Assembly: GCA_018333395.1 (NCBI GenBank) | Contig: JAGXSQ010000172.1 | Span: 1 to 42,394, forward strand | Direction: 5' to 3' | Length of the DNA stretch: 42,394 nucleotides | From: Dethiobacter sp. | GTDB taxonomy: Bacteria; Bacillota_D; Dethiobacteria; Dethiobacterales; Dethiobacteraceae | Shown here: positions 15,655 through 23,543 of the stretch, in pieces | Layout: the number at the start of each line of letters is the position of its first letter | Numbering within the stretch: position 1 is the first letter of the stretch | Notes under the pieces: model-generated | Told to the model about the DNA's origin: nothing | What the model saw: the letters and a program-made list of their open reading frames with translations, nothing else | Database searches by the model: none | Program-made: the position numbers and the translations under genes

Positions 15655-16842
15655 TTAGCTATCCATCCAGGCATTGTAGTCTTTTCTTTTTTCCGCTCTG
15701 GAGATAAATTTCTCCATATCAACGATAAACCGCTCATGCCGGCCTTCTCCAACCAGGCCGGCTTCATCTTGCGCCACCACGTTAAAGACAAGACGCCGCC
15801 CCTCCACTTCGATCAACTCCGCCTGAGCCGTCACCGTCATGCCGAGCGGCGTTGCCGCCGTATGGGAAATCTCTACTTTGGTGCCGACTGTTGTCTGACC
15901 TGCGGGCAGCTTGTCCCGCAAGGCACTGATCGCGGCACTTTCCATCAGCGCCACCAACATCGGCGTGGCAAAAACGGCGACACTGCCGCTCCCGACTTCC
16001 TTGGCCGTATTGCCCGCCGCCACTACTGCTTTTGTTTCACCACGCAATCCTTTTTCCAGCATGCTCCCACACTCCCTGCTTTTATGATTGTTTTTGTTTT
16101 GCCTCTGCAACCAGGCCATGGCCGCTGACATCGCCCGCTCTTCCCTCCGCAGTTGGTGTCCGGCGCCTTCCAGGAGGAGCAGCTCCTTGGGTTCGCCGGC
16201 CAGCTCATACAGCTGTTTGGCGTGCTCTACCGGTACAAGCTCATCGTCCGTGCCGTGTATAATCAGCACCGGCCGGCCGGAAAGGCAGGCGATGGCCGTT
16301 TCTGGTCGGACAGTGTAGAGGCTTTCCAGCCACTGCCGCGGGTTCGGCGGAAAACTATCATCCCGGATTGTCCCGATCTGTCTGGCTCTGGTAATAGTCT
16401 GAGCCAGTTCTTCCCGTTTAAACAGAAAAGAAAGCTCCGCCGGACAGGCAGCCAGCACTACCCCAGCTACCCGCCGGTCTTCCGCCGCCACCTGGCAGGA
16501 GACAGCTGCTCCGCCGGAAAAACCGAGCAGGAAGAGGCGGCGGGCGTCCACATCCTCCCTTTCCGTTACCAAGTCCAAAACAGCACGCAAGTCCCGGCAC
16601 CAACCAGCCAAATCAAGGTTACCGCCACTTTCCCCCGCGCCCCGGAAGTTAAAAATAACGCTTAGGAATCCAGCTGTGGCCAGCTTCATCGCCAGAGAGC
16701 GGTAGCCTGGGTCGCCCTCCGTTTTCCGCCCGGAAGGGATACCGTGACAAGCCAAAACTACGGAGAAGGGCGTCGTACCATTTTCCGGAACATATAGCTC
16801 TACGGCCAGCTTGATCCCGTCCACATAGCGGAAGGTCTTCAT
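15655..16842 (-). CDS. Fusion of alpha/beta-hydrolase and FlK-like hotdog thioesterase
   Basis: 395 aa in one frame. Residues 1-255 form an alpha/beta-hydrolase (dienelactone-hydrolase/acyl-peptidase type) with nucleophile GFSGGA, an Asp in IHGTDDELVPV and His in GAGHQLR. Residues 261-395 form a complete hotdog domain like fluoroacetyl-CoA thioesterase: FATPMLVALMESAA holds the Thr and Glu, and KVEISHTAATP the His. The linker QNKNNHKSRECGS is short and polar. An internal ATG at 16062 has GGGAG about 10 bases upstream, so the thioesterase may also be made alone, or an old stop between two genes may have been lost. Substrates are unknown; acyl-CoA or acyl-ester cleavage is likely. It does not border an obvious pathway. 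Confidence 0.8.
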   Translation of the reverse strand: MKTFRYVDGIKLAVELYVPENGTTPFSVVLACHGIPSGRKTEGDPGYRSLAMKLATAGFLSVIFNFRGAGESGGNLDLAGWCRDLRAVLDLVTEREDVDARRLFLLGFSGGAAVSCQVAAEDRRVAGVVLAACPAELSFLFKREELAQTITRARQIGTIRDDSFPPNPRQWLESLYTVRPETAIACLSGRPVLIIHGTDDELVPVEHAKQLYELAGEPKELLLLEGAGHQLRREERAMSAAMAWLQRQNKNNHKSRECGSMLEKGLRGETKAVVAAGNTAKEVGSGSVAVFATPMLVALMESAAISALRDKLPAGQTTVGTKVEISHTAATPLGMTVTAQAELIEVEGRRLVFNVVAQDEAGLVGEGRHERFIVDMEKFISRAEKRKDYNAWMDS

Positions 16843-16885
16843 GCCCCCATCTCAGCATCTCTCCCAGCTTCCTCTCCTGTATATA

Positions 16886-17137
16886 TTAGACACCTATACC
16901 CTTTTCCCCTGCCTCTTGTGACCTAAAACTAACGTATTGCTCAAAGTCAAGACCCTCCTCCATACATAGCAGCATCAGCCCACTAAAAAATTTTCCTCCG
17001 GGATTGCGCTGTCCCTGCATCACCCGGTAAAGAAACGAATAATCAAGCGCCATTTTCTCCGCTAATTGGGGCAGCGTCCAGCTTTTACCATCAGCCAGCT
17101 TTTTTAGCTCCTCCACTTTAATCTGCACCGCACTCAC
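16886..17137 (-). CDS. Small Cro/CI-like HTH protein
   Basis: 83 aa from GTG 17137. A helix-turn-helix is visible in SWTLPQLAEKMALDYSFLYRVMQGQRNPG, typical of XRE regulators, followed by a short C-terminal tail without a recognised ligand domain. The frame opens at TTG 17149, but GAGGAAG correctly precedes GTG 17137. It has a near-consensus SigA promoter (17167-17195) and is transcribed away from another XRE gene, an arrangement typical of paired small regulators. Target unknown. Confidence 0.7.
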   Translation of the reverse strand: MSAVQIKVEELKKLADGKSWTLPQLAEKMALDYSFLYRVMQGQRNPGGKFFSGLMLLCMEEGLDFEQYVSFRSQEAGEKGIGV

Positions 17138-17166
17138 CCGCTTCCTCAAATTGACTGATTGGCAAA

Positions 17167-17195
17167 ATTTTAGCTTTATATATGCCTATTGTCAA
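17167..17195 (-). promoter_or_regulatory. SigA promoter for the small HTH gene
   Basis: On the minus strand TTGACA (17190-17195) and TAAAAT (17167-17172) are separated by exactly 17 bases. It lies about 30 bases upstream of the GTG 17137 start. Confidence 0.75.
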
Positions 17196-17209
17196 CAAAT
17201 TTCTTCTCC

Positions 17210-17238
17210 TTGCCTGCAGGCAATAAATGTTTTACAAT
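17210..17238 (+). promoter_or_regulatory. SigA promoter for the plus-strand XRE gene
   Basis: TTGCCT (17210-17215), a 17-base spacer and TACAAT (17233-17238). The -35 is part of the palindrome TTGCCTGCAGGCAA, a possible operator for one of the two divergent HTH proteins. Confidence 0.7.
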
Positions 17239-17266
17239 AAGCACTAGCAAGGGAGGGTGGAGCGGT

Positions 17267-17653
17267 TTGTCCCATTTTCACCAAAAACTGCGGGTACTGC
17301 GAAAAAGTCGGCGTCTGTCGCAGAAACAGCTAGCCGACCTGTCTGGCGTCAGTCCTTCTTACCTTTCACGCGTAGAGCGCGGTGAACGCAACCCGCCCCA
17401 TCCGGCCGTACTGAAAAAGATGGCCTTGCCCTTAAACTTAAGCGAGTATGAGATACTGGTGCTGGCTGGCTACCTTAGCGAGGAAAGAGAGCGCGATACA
17501 GCCCCCACCCCTGTGCACTGGCAAGAACTGGTTGCTGACCCAGCGCTTAACGAGGCAGTTCAGCAGCTCGGCTCTCTCACTGATGAGGAAAAAAGCAGCC
17601 TTCAGATTTACCTCCACGCCATTAAGCTGCAAAGAAATAAAGGCAAAAAATAA
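17267..17653 (+). CDS. XRE-family transcriptional regulator
   Basis: 128 aa from TTG 17267, seven bases after GGGAGGGTGG. The N-terminal HTH (LRVLRKSRRLSQKQLADLSGVSPSYLSRVERGERNPPH) is a textbook XRE/Cro domain. The C-terminal half (WQELVADPALNEAVQQLGSLTDEEK) resembles the short tail of Firmicute regulators of this type and carries no obvious ligand pocket. An upstream extension to 17189 would overlap its own promoter, so I reject it. Divergent from another small HTH gene and upstream of the arsenic pair, though nothing shows that it controls either one. Confidence 0.85.
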   Translation: MSHFHQKLRVLRKSRRLSQKQLADLSGVSPSYLSRVERGERNPPHPAVLKKMALPLNLSEYEILVLAGYLSEERERDTAPTPVHWQELVADPALNEAVQQLGSLTDEEKSSLQIYLHAIKLQRNKGKK

Positions 17654-17694
17654 CCGGACAGTCAGCCAGCCAGCCAGCCAGCCGTTATTTTTTT
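17647..17694 (+). terminator. Terminator-like hairpin with a microsatellite loop
   Basis: AAATAACCGG at the gene end pairs with CCGTTATTT, with one bulged C, and is followed by TTTT. The stop codon of the XRE gene lies in the left arm. The loop consists of the AGCC repeats. Confidence 0.55.
17664..17683 (+). repeat. (AGCC)5 tetranucleotide repeat
   Basis: Five perfect AGCC units in a row just after the XRE gene, inside the loop of a terminator-like hairpin. Such runs can change length by slippage. Confidence 0.9.
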
Positions 17695-17718
17695 GCGCTG
17701 TATCTGGCAATGTTGCTT

Positions 17719-17747
17719 TTGGCAGCGAAGAAGAAAAATGCTATAAT
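17719..17747 (+). promoter_or_regulatory. SigA promoter for the aquaglyceroporin-arsC pair
   Basis: TTGGCA (17719-17724), 17-base spacer, TATAAT (17742-17747). The imperfect palindrome TGGCC-ACAGA-GGGCCA follows at the expected transcription start and could be an operator. Confidence 0.75.
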
Positions 17748-17788
17748 GGCCACAGAGGGCCAAAATTTTCCGCTCAGGAGGTCAAATA

Positions 17789-18481
17789 ATGAGTTATTCT
17801 CTGCCTAAAAAGCTTGCGGCAGAATGTTTTGGCACATTCTGCCTTGTGTTTGCTGGCACAGGCGCCATCATTGTTAACGATATTAGTGGCGGTGCTGTTA
17901 CTCATGTCGGTGTCGCATTAACTTTCGGACTGATTGTGTTCGCCATGATTGCCGCCATCGGTGATATATCCGGCGCTCATTTGAATCCTGCCGTTACGTT
18001 CGGGTTTTTCCTTGCCAAGCGCTTCCCCGGTGAAGCAGTCGCCCCTTACGTCATCAGCCAATTCTGCGGTGCCCTACTGGCAAGTATTACCCTTTTAGCG
18101 CTGTTTCCCACCCACGGTACGCTTGGGAGCACGATTCCGGCCGGGGCACCTTTTCAGTCTCTGATGCTGGAGATACTGCTGACCGCCATCCTCATGACGG
18201 TGATTCTAAGTGTCACAACCATGCCAAAGGGGAAAGAAGCTACAGCAGGCATTGCTATTGGCGTTGTCATTGCGCTTTCAGCCTTGTTTGCCGGGCCAAT
18301 ATCCGGTGCGTCCATGAACCCCGCACGTTCACTTGCGCCAGCTCTTCTTTCGTGGCATCTAGACAGCCTCTGGGTTTATCTGACAGGCCCATTACTTGGA
18401 GCGGCTCTTGGCGTACCGCTCTGCCGGTACAGCCGAGAACCCGGTTGCTGCCCATCACCTTTTATTAGGGAGAAGTGCTGA
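17789..18481 (+). CDS. MIP-family channel (aquaglyceroporin), probable arsenite channel
   Basis: 230-aa integral membrane channel with six helices. The two pore signatures are present: SGAHLNPAVTFGF and SGASMNPARSLAP. Members of this family conduct water, glycerol or arsenite. Because its stop overlaps the start of an arsenate reductase gene (TGATG), the likely role is the AqpS role known from Sinorhizobium: ArsC makes arsenite, which leaves through the channel. No arsB, acr3 or arsR is nearby. Preceded by a good SigA promoter and CAGGAGG. Confidence 0.9.
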   Translation: MSYSLPKKLAAECFGTFCLVFAGTGAIIVNDISGGAVTHVGVALTFGLIVFAMIAAIGDISGAHLNPAVTFGFFLAKRFPGEAVAPYVISQFCGALLASITLLALFPTHGTLGSTIPAGAPFQSLMLEILLTAILMTVILSVTTMPKGKEATAGIAIGVVIALSALFAGPISGASMNPARSLAPALLSWHLDSLWVYLTGPLLGAALGVPLCRYSREPGCCPSPFIREKC

Positions 18482-18897
18482 TGAGCAGGTCCGTCAAACA
18501 TGTCTTGTTTATCTGTGTAGAAAATGCGAACCGCAGCCAGATGGCCGAAGCATTTGCCCGCCTCCACGGCGGAGCGGAAGTGGAGGCCTACAGCGCCGGT
18601 TCACGACCCTCAGGAGTTATCAACCCAAAAGCCATCGAAGCGATGCGAGAGCTAGGGTATGACCTAAGCGTCCATTCATCGAGGTCACTTACCGAAATTC
18701 CGGATGTAGAGTATGACTTCGTGGCTACAATGGGTTGCGGCGATGTCTGCCCTTCAGTGCGGGCCAACCGGAGGGAAGATTGGCGCATTCCGGACCCTAA
18801 GCACCTGCCCCCGGATGAGTTTCGCGAGGTTCGCGACCTGATTGAAGGCAAAGTAAAGGCGGTCCTAGCCGAGTTACACGGCCGGACCGCCGACTAG
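18481..18897 (+). CDS. arsC: Arsenate reductase, low-molecular-weight phosphatase type
   Basis: 138-aa cytosolic enzyme reducing arsenate to arsenite with thioredoxin-type electron donors. The active-site loop is FICVENANRSQMAEAF, with the nucleophilic Cys near residue 13. A Cys pair in MGCGDVCPSV matches the second and third redox cysteines of the thioredoxin-coupled ArsC family. The typical distal DWRIPDP segment supplies the Asp. ATG 18481 is chosen over the in-frame GTG 18475 because GGGAGAAG is well spaced and it overlaps the channel gene by one base, so the two are translationally coupled. Confidence 0.9.
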   Translation: MSRSVKHVLFICVENANRSQMAEAFARLHGGAEVEAYSAGSRPSGVINPKAIEAMRELGYDLSVHSSRSLTEIPDVEYDFVATMGCGDVCPSVRANRREDWRIPDPKHLPPDEFREVRDLIEGKVKAVLAELHGRTAD

Positions 18898-18946
18898 TCG
18901 CATTGTTTTTCAGGCAGGTTGTTCTCTGCTCTGACGGCTCCCTTTA

Positions 18947-20086
18947 TTAGCAGCCGAGTAGGCGCGCGATTACAATCCGCTGTATCTCCGAGGTCCCCTC
19001 TCCGATCTCCATCAGCTTAGCATCGCGGAAGTACCGCTCCACCGGAAATTCTTTCATGTAGCCGTAGCCGCCGTGAATCTGGATTGCTTCGGCGGCGTTC
19101 TGCATGGCCGCCTCGGAAGCGTAGAGCTTGGCAATCGCCGCCTCCATGCTAAACGACTCGCCCTGATCTTTCAACCAGGCCGCCTTATAGACCATCAGCC
19201 GCGCCAGTTCCGTCTTCATCTTCATATCTGCCAGCTTGAACTGAATCGCCTGGAATTTAGCGATCGGCTGTCCGAACTGGACCCGTTCCCTAGCGTATTT
19301 CAGGGAGGCCTCCAGGCAGGCCTGCGCGATACCGACGGAGAGCGCACCGATGCTGATGCGGCCACCGTCCAGAGCTGCCAGGAACTGCTTGAAGCCCTCT
19401 CCCTGCCCTCCAAGCAGGCTTTCTCCAGGAAGGCGCACGTCCTCCAGGCTTATCTCCCGCGTATCGGAAGCATTCAGCCCCAGCTTGCGGTAGGGCTGAC
19501 CCACTTTGAACCCCGGCGTATCGGTAGGCACGATAAAAGAGGAAATGCCCCGTGACCCTTTCCCCTTATCAGTCACTGCGGTGATGACGGCTACCTTGGC
19601 CACACCCACGTTGGTGATAAAGCACTTGCTGCCGTTTAAGACCCACCCGTCACCGTCAGGGACCGCCGTAGTCTGCGTACCGCCGGCATCTGAGCCGGCG
19701 TTTGGTTCGGTCAGGCCAAAAGCGGCCAATATTTTACCTTCTGCGCAAGGCGTAACCCATTGCTTTTTTTGCTCTGGAGTACCAAAAAGGTAGATTGGCC
19801 CCGTACCGATGGAACAGTGGGCAGCGTAAGTAATGCCGGTAGAGGCACAGGCACGGGAAATCTCCTCTACCGCTATAGCATAGGCCAGGTAGCCAGCGCC
19901 GGAACCGCCGTATTCTTCGGAGAAAGGCAGCCCGAATAAGCCCATTTCCCCCATTTTCCTAATAATTTCATGAGGAAAATCGCCTTTCTCATCAAGCTCG
20001 GCTGCTATGGGGGCCAGTTCCTGGTCAGCAAAATTGCGCACAATATTCTGAATTATTTGCTGCTCTTCAGTCAGCTGAAAATTCAT
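18947..20086 (-). CDS. Acyl-CoA dehydrogenase
   Basis: 379-aa FAD enzyme that introduces a 2,3-double bond into an acyl-CoA and passes electrons to electron-transfer flavoprotein. Usual length. AFGLTEPNAGSDAGG and FITNVGVA are the flavin and substrate signatures. QIHGGYGYMKEFPVERYFRDAKLMEIGEGTSEIQR carries the catalytic Glu at the position used by short-chain and branched acyl-CoA dehydrogenases. It is the last gene of the sigma-54 CoA operon, 12 bases behind the lyase gene. Substrate chain not determinable; a branched or dicarboxylic acyl-CoA fits the neighbours. No etfAB is present in the window. Confidence 0.93.
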   Translation of the reverse strand: MNFQLTEEQQIIQNIVRNFADQELAPIAAELDEKGDFPHEIIRKMGEMGLFGLPFSEEYGGSGAGYLAYAIAVEEISRACASTGITYAAHCSIGTGPIYLFGTPEQKKQWVTPCAEGKILAAFGLTEPNAGSDAGGTQTTAVPDGDGWVLNGSKCFITNVGVAKVAVITAVTDKGKGSRGISSFIVPTDTPGFKVGQPYRKLGLNASDTREISLEDVRLPGESLLGGQGEGFKQFLAALDGGRISIGALSVGIAQACLEASLKYARERVQFGQPIAKFQAIQFKLADMKMKTELARLMVYKAAWLKDQGESFSMEAAIAKLYASEAAMQNAAEAIQIHGGYGYMKEFPVERYFRDAKLMEIGEGTSEIQRIVIARLLGC

Positions 20087-20098
20087 CTGCCAGCCTCC

Positions 20099-21106
20099 TT
20101 ATCCTGTCTTGACCGCTAGGGAACCCTGGTGCGGCACCGGTCCGCGGCGAACTGTGTTGGCCCGCAGCGGCCGGCCCATAATTGCCTCGGCCTCCAGTCC
20201 TGCCTGCAGAAGCTGCGGAATATGGACACCTGTACGGACCCCCATCTCCGCCAAAAGACAGACCAGATCTTCTGTAGCACAGTTGCCGCTAGCGCTTAAC
20301 TTGTGGGCGTCTGCCGCCTGCCCGGCAAAAGCCGGCGGGCCGCCGGTGGCTCCCAGAGAACTGTCCAGGTAAATCATCCCGCACTGAAGCGCAGCCACGC
20401 TGTTGGCGATGCCGTTACCACGCGTGTCGTGAAAGTGGACAATAGCATTTGCCGGGGTAAAGCCATAATTGGCCAGGTAATCATAAAACGTGTATACTTG
20501 GGCCGGATTAGCTACACCGTGCGTATCACCAAACCCGACAAAGCGTGCCCCGTTGTCCAGCCACCAACGTCCCAAGTCACGGACTTTTTCCATAGCAACA
20601 TCACCGGCTAGCTCGCAGCCGAACGAAGTTAGCACCCACCCTATGATGTCCATTTTCTCCGCCCGTGCTATCCGGCACATCTCCTCCAGCAACGGCATGT
20701 TTTCCGCATGGCTCATCCTGACGTTGGCCTGGTTGTATGCTTCACTGGCCGCTAAAACAAAAGCAGTCTCATCAACGCCATAGCCGTTTTTTTTGGCCTC
20801 CACACAGCGTTCCAGCGCCCGCATATTGGCTACAATGGCACGATAACCTACACCCTCCCGGCGGGGGATTTGCTGCAGGATTGTTTCGGCGTCGGCAAAT
20901 TGCGGCAAATATTTGGGGTGAGCGAAACTGACCGCCTCAATCCTCTGAAATCCGGCGGCCACCAAACGCGTAATCATCTGCACCTTGGCTTCCGTCGGAA
21001 TAATCGCTGGCTCGTTCTGGATGCCTTCTCTGGCCCAGCACTCACAGACTACCACTTCCTGCGGCAACGATAATGCTGGCGTCTTGCTGCTGCTCACTTT
21101 TTCCAC
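20099..21106 (-). CDS. HMG-CoA-lyase-like protein with altered catalytic residues
   Basis: 335-aa TIM-barrel of the DRE/HMGL family, expected to cleave a 3-hydroxy-acyl-CoA by retro-Claisen reaction. The metal-ligand HFHDTRGNG and the SSLGATGGP, SASGN-ATED blocks are present. Two departures are visible. The normal RDGLQNE at the barrel start reads REGIQNE (Asp to Glu), and the flexible-loop GGCP, whose Cys is catalytic in HMG-CoA lyase, reads GGPP, with a longer loop (AFAGQAADAHKL) before SASGN. It may act on a different substrate. GTG 21106 has a ribosome site too close; GTG 21097 is better spaced. Middle gene of the CoA operon. Confidence 0.8.
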   Translation of the reverse strand: MEKVSSSKTPALSLPQEVVVCECWAREGIQNEPAIIPTEAKVQMITRLVAAGFQRIEAVSFAHPKYLPQFADAETILQQIPRREGVGYRAIVANMRALERCVEAKKNGYGVDETAFVLAASEAYNQANVRMSHAENMPLLEEMCRIARAEKMDIIGWVLTSFGCELAGDVAMEKVRDLGRWWLDNGARFVGFGDTHGVANPAQVYTFYDYLANYGFTPANAIVHFHDTRGNGIANSVAALQCGMIYLDSSLGATGGPPAFAGQAADAHKLSASGNCATEDLVCLLAEMGVRTGVHIPQLLQAGLEAEAIMGRPLRANTVRRGPVPHQGSLAVKTG

Positions 21107-21123
21107 CCCTTCCGCACTGACGT

Positions 21124-21906
21124 TCAGCGACCTTTGTAGTCCGGTCTTCTTTTCTCGTTGAAAGCTCTTAACCCCTCATCACGGTCTTCACTGTAAAGAC
21201 AGCGGTTGTAGGCCTCGGCCTCCAACGCCAGTCCCGTGCGCAGGTCAGTTTCCAGGCCAAGCTCCAGACAGAGTTTGGCCTGGATGAGCGCAAGCGGCGC
21301 GTTTTTGCTGATTTCCCGCAACAATTCCTCTACTGTCTCCAGCAGTTCTCCGCGCGGCACCAGCCTGTTGACAATACCGAGTTCAAAAGCTATTTCACCA
21401 GAAATTCTCCGCCCGGTGAAAATCAGCTCCTTGGCCTTATTTTTGCCGATAATACGCGGCAAGTTCTGCGTACCACCACCGCCGGGGATAATGCCAAGAC
21501 CCACCTCCGGCAGTCCAAAGAAAGACTCTTTGGCCGCTACAATCATGTCACAGCAAAGAGCAAATTCAAAGCCGCCGCCCATAGCAAAGCCATTGACGGC
21601 TGCCACCAACGGTTTGGGGAACATAGCCACCGCCCTGAAGGCCCGTACGAACAAGGCCCGCTGCCTGATCATCTCGTCTTTAGTCATTCCCTGGCGCTCT
21701 TTCAAGTCGGCGCCGACGCAGAAAGCACGCTCGCCAGCGCCAGTCAGCGCCGCCGCCCAGACCTCCTCATCTCTAGCCAGCCGCTCCATAACCTCCACCA
21801 GTTCCCAGGCCATCTGCGTATTCAGGGCATTCAGCGCCTCCGGCCTGTGGAGAGTTACTAGGGCGTAGTGTTCCTTTTTGATCACGTCAAGCGTTTCCCA
21901 GATCAT
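21124..21906 (-). CDS. Enoyl-CoA hydratase/isomerase family protein
   Basis: 260-aa crotonase-fold enzyme. Both catalytic glutamates of true hydratases are in place, one in GGGFEFALCCD and one in FGLPEVGLGIIPGGGGTQ. The oxyanion-hole stretch is ERAFCVGADLKER. It most resembles short-chain and methylglutaconyl-CoA hydratases and should hydrate the enoyl-CoA produced by the acyl-CoA dehydrogenase, giving the 3-hydroxy substrate of the lyase. ATG 21906 follows GAGGAGG. Second gene of the sigma-54 operon. Confidence 0.9.
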   Translation of the reverse strand: MIWETLDVIKKEHYALVTLHRPEALNALNTQMAWELVEVMERLARDEEVWAAALTGAGERAFCVGADLKERQGMTKDEMIRQRALFVRAFRAVAMFPKPLVAAVNGFAMGGGFEFALCCDMIVAAKESFFGLPEVGLGIIPGGGGTQNLPRIIGKNKAKELIFTGRRISGEIAFELGIVNRLVPRGELLETVEELLREISKNAPLALIQAKLCLELGLETDLRTGLALEAEAYNRCLYSEDRDEGLRAFNEKRRPDYKGR

Positions 21907-21941
21907 CTTCTCGCCTCCTCTCTCACATCACGCAGCAGCAA

Positions 21942-23285
21942 TTACTTCAGCTTGTTCGACCAGCGCCAAATGTTCAACTCCTGAGCGGCCTTAACAAGTT
22001 CGTCCCGGAAGTCGGGATGCGCCAGAGAAATAACTTTTTCTGCCCGCTCCCAAGTAGACAAGCCGGACAGGTTGACCTTGCCGTATTCCGTCACTAGGTA
22101 GTGAGCTTGCGTGCGCGGGCCGGTAACCGTCTCTCCCGCTGGCAGCGACGGCACGACCCGTGACCGAATTCCGCCAGTGCTCTTATCAGCACAGGTAGCA
22201 GTAAAGCAGATAAAGCTCTTGCCGCCTTTGGACATGAACCCGCCCGTCAGAAAATCAAGTTGCCCACCGGTACCGCTAATCTGGCGCGTGCCCGCCGATT
22301 CAGAAGAAATCTGCCCGAAGAGGTCTATCTCCACGCAATTGTTAATCGTAATCAGGTTGTCGTTCTGGGACATGACGTGCGGAGCGTTGGTATAGCTCAC
22401 CGCATAGGCGGCCAGAGCAGGGTTGTGATCCACCCAATCGTACAGCTCCTGCGAGCCGACACAGAAAGTCCAGGACGACTTGCCTCTGTCGATATTTTTT
22501 TTGCTATTAGTCAGCTTGCCCGCTTTAAACAGCGTAAGATAAGCGTCTACCAGCATTTCGGTGTGGCAGCCAAGCTCCTTTAAGTCGGACTCAGCAATCA
22601 TATTACCTACCGTATTAGGCAAGCCGCCAATCCCTAGCTGGATGGCAGCGCCGTCCGGTATCTCCTCTACAATCTTCCTGGCAATAGCTTTGTCGGTTTC
22701 GCTTGGGGGTGCAGGATTGACGATGGGCAGGGGCTGCGTATGTTCTACGATATAGTCTACTTCCGAAATATGTAGCAGCTCCTCAGCGCCTCCTCTGGAC
22801 CAGGGCATCTGCTCGTTGACTTCCACGATAATAGTCTTGGCTTGGTCAGCAATGGCCCGGGAAGCCGAGACAGTCAACCCAAAGTTAAAGTAACCGTGTT
22901 TATCCATAGGCGGCACCACAAACATGGCTACATCTACCGGCAAGTTGCTCTTGCGGTAAAAATGGGGCTTGTTGCGGTAAACCATAGGGATATAGCTCAT
23001 CAGCCCCTGGTCGTGCAGCTTGCGGTCTAGGCCGCTGAGATGCCAGTTGCTGACGGTAAAGACTTCCCTTTTGCTGTCCACCTTAATAACTTCCGGCATC
23101 CGCAGGCTAAGCGTTGTCCGCACCTTGATGTCCGACAGCTCTTCCTTGCGCCTAGCTAAAGCAGCATCAAGAGCTGCTGGTGTGTTGCAAAAGCCACCGT
23201 AGTCCACCCAGTCGCCCGGCTTAACAGCGCGCACTGCCTCGTCGGGAGTAACCAGCTTTTGCCTGTACATGCTCTGATAATCCAT
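21942..23285 (-). CDS. Acetyl-CoA hydrolase/transferase family CoA-transferase
   Basis: 447 aa; the family includes 4-hydroxybutyrate, butyrate and propionate CoA-transferases that activate a carboxylic acid with CoA from acetyl-CoA. QLGIGGLPNTVGNM and SGTGGQLDFLTGG are conserved glycine motifs, and the catalytic Glu is in NNCVEIDLFGQ. First gene of the operon, with a -24/-12 promoter about 70 bases upstream and GGAGGTG before ATG 23285. It probably activates the acid brought in by the neighbouring symporter. Cytosolic. Confidence 0.9.
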   Translation of the reverse strand: MDYQSMYRQKLVTPDEAVRAVKPGDWVDYGGFCNTPAALDAALARRKEELSDIKVRTTLSLRMPEVIKVDSKREVFTVSNWHLSGLDRKLHDQGLMSYIPMVYRNKPHFYRKSNLPVDVAMFVVPPMDKHGYFNFGLTVSASRAIADQAKTIIVEVNEQMPWSRGGAEELLHISEVDYIVEHTQPLPIVNPAPPSETDKAIARKIVEEIPDGAAIQLGIGGLPNTVGNMIAESDLKELGCHTEMLVDAYLTLFKAGKLTNSKKNIDRGKSSWTFCVGSQELYDWVDHNPALAAYAVSYTNAPHVMSQNDNLITINNCVEIDLFGQISSESAGTRQISGTGGQLDFLTGGFMSKGGKSFICFTATCADKSTGGIRSRVVPSLPAGETVTGPRTQAHYLVTEYGKVNLSGLSTWERAEKVISLAHPDFRDELVKAAQELNIWRWSNKLK

Positions 23286-23352
23286 AACCTATAAACACCT
23301 CCCGGTTTACTTTGCTACTTCTTCGCCCTGTACACTACCGCCCTTACGTTAA

Positions 23353-23366
23353 GCAAAAACAGTGCC
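23353..23366 (-). promoter_or_regulatory. Sigma-54 (-24/-12) promoter of the CoA operon
   Basis: The minus strand reads TTGGCACTGTTTTTGCTT, a near-perfect match to TGGCAC-N5-TTGC with GG and GC exactly 10 bases apart (CC 23365-23366, GC 23353-23354 on the plus strand). The transcription start would be near 23341, giving a leader of about 55 bases before the CoA-transferase gene. Confidence 0.88.
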
Positions 23367-23486
23367 AATACCCGGCATAAGGCTCACCGGCCCGCGAGCA
23401 CCAGCCACAAGGCAGAACGCAGCATTTAAATATTCGCAATTGCGCATCGTTTTCCTGCCTGGCCGACAACCTTCTGGCCAAGTAGC

Positions 23487-23522
23487 GCAAACATTTTTGC
23501 TTTGTGTGAATCTGCCTCACAC
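23487..23522 (-). promoter_or_regulatory. Candidate upstream activator sites for the CoA-operon sigma-54 promoter
   Basis: Two adjacent dyads lie about 125-170 bases upstream of the predicted start, the usual distance for enhancer sites: GCAAA-N4-TTTGC (23487-23500) and GTGTGA-N7-TCACAC (23504-23522). Either could bind the PAS/AAA activator encoded at 25860-27602. Inference from position and symmetry only. Confidence 0.4.
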
Positions 23523-23543
23523 CGCACCGCTACGCAATAAGGC

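Noticed and set aside
17189..17266. Longer N-terminus for the XRE gene
   Set aside because: It would include the gene's own -35 and -10; TTG 17267 has a strong, well-spaced ribosome site.
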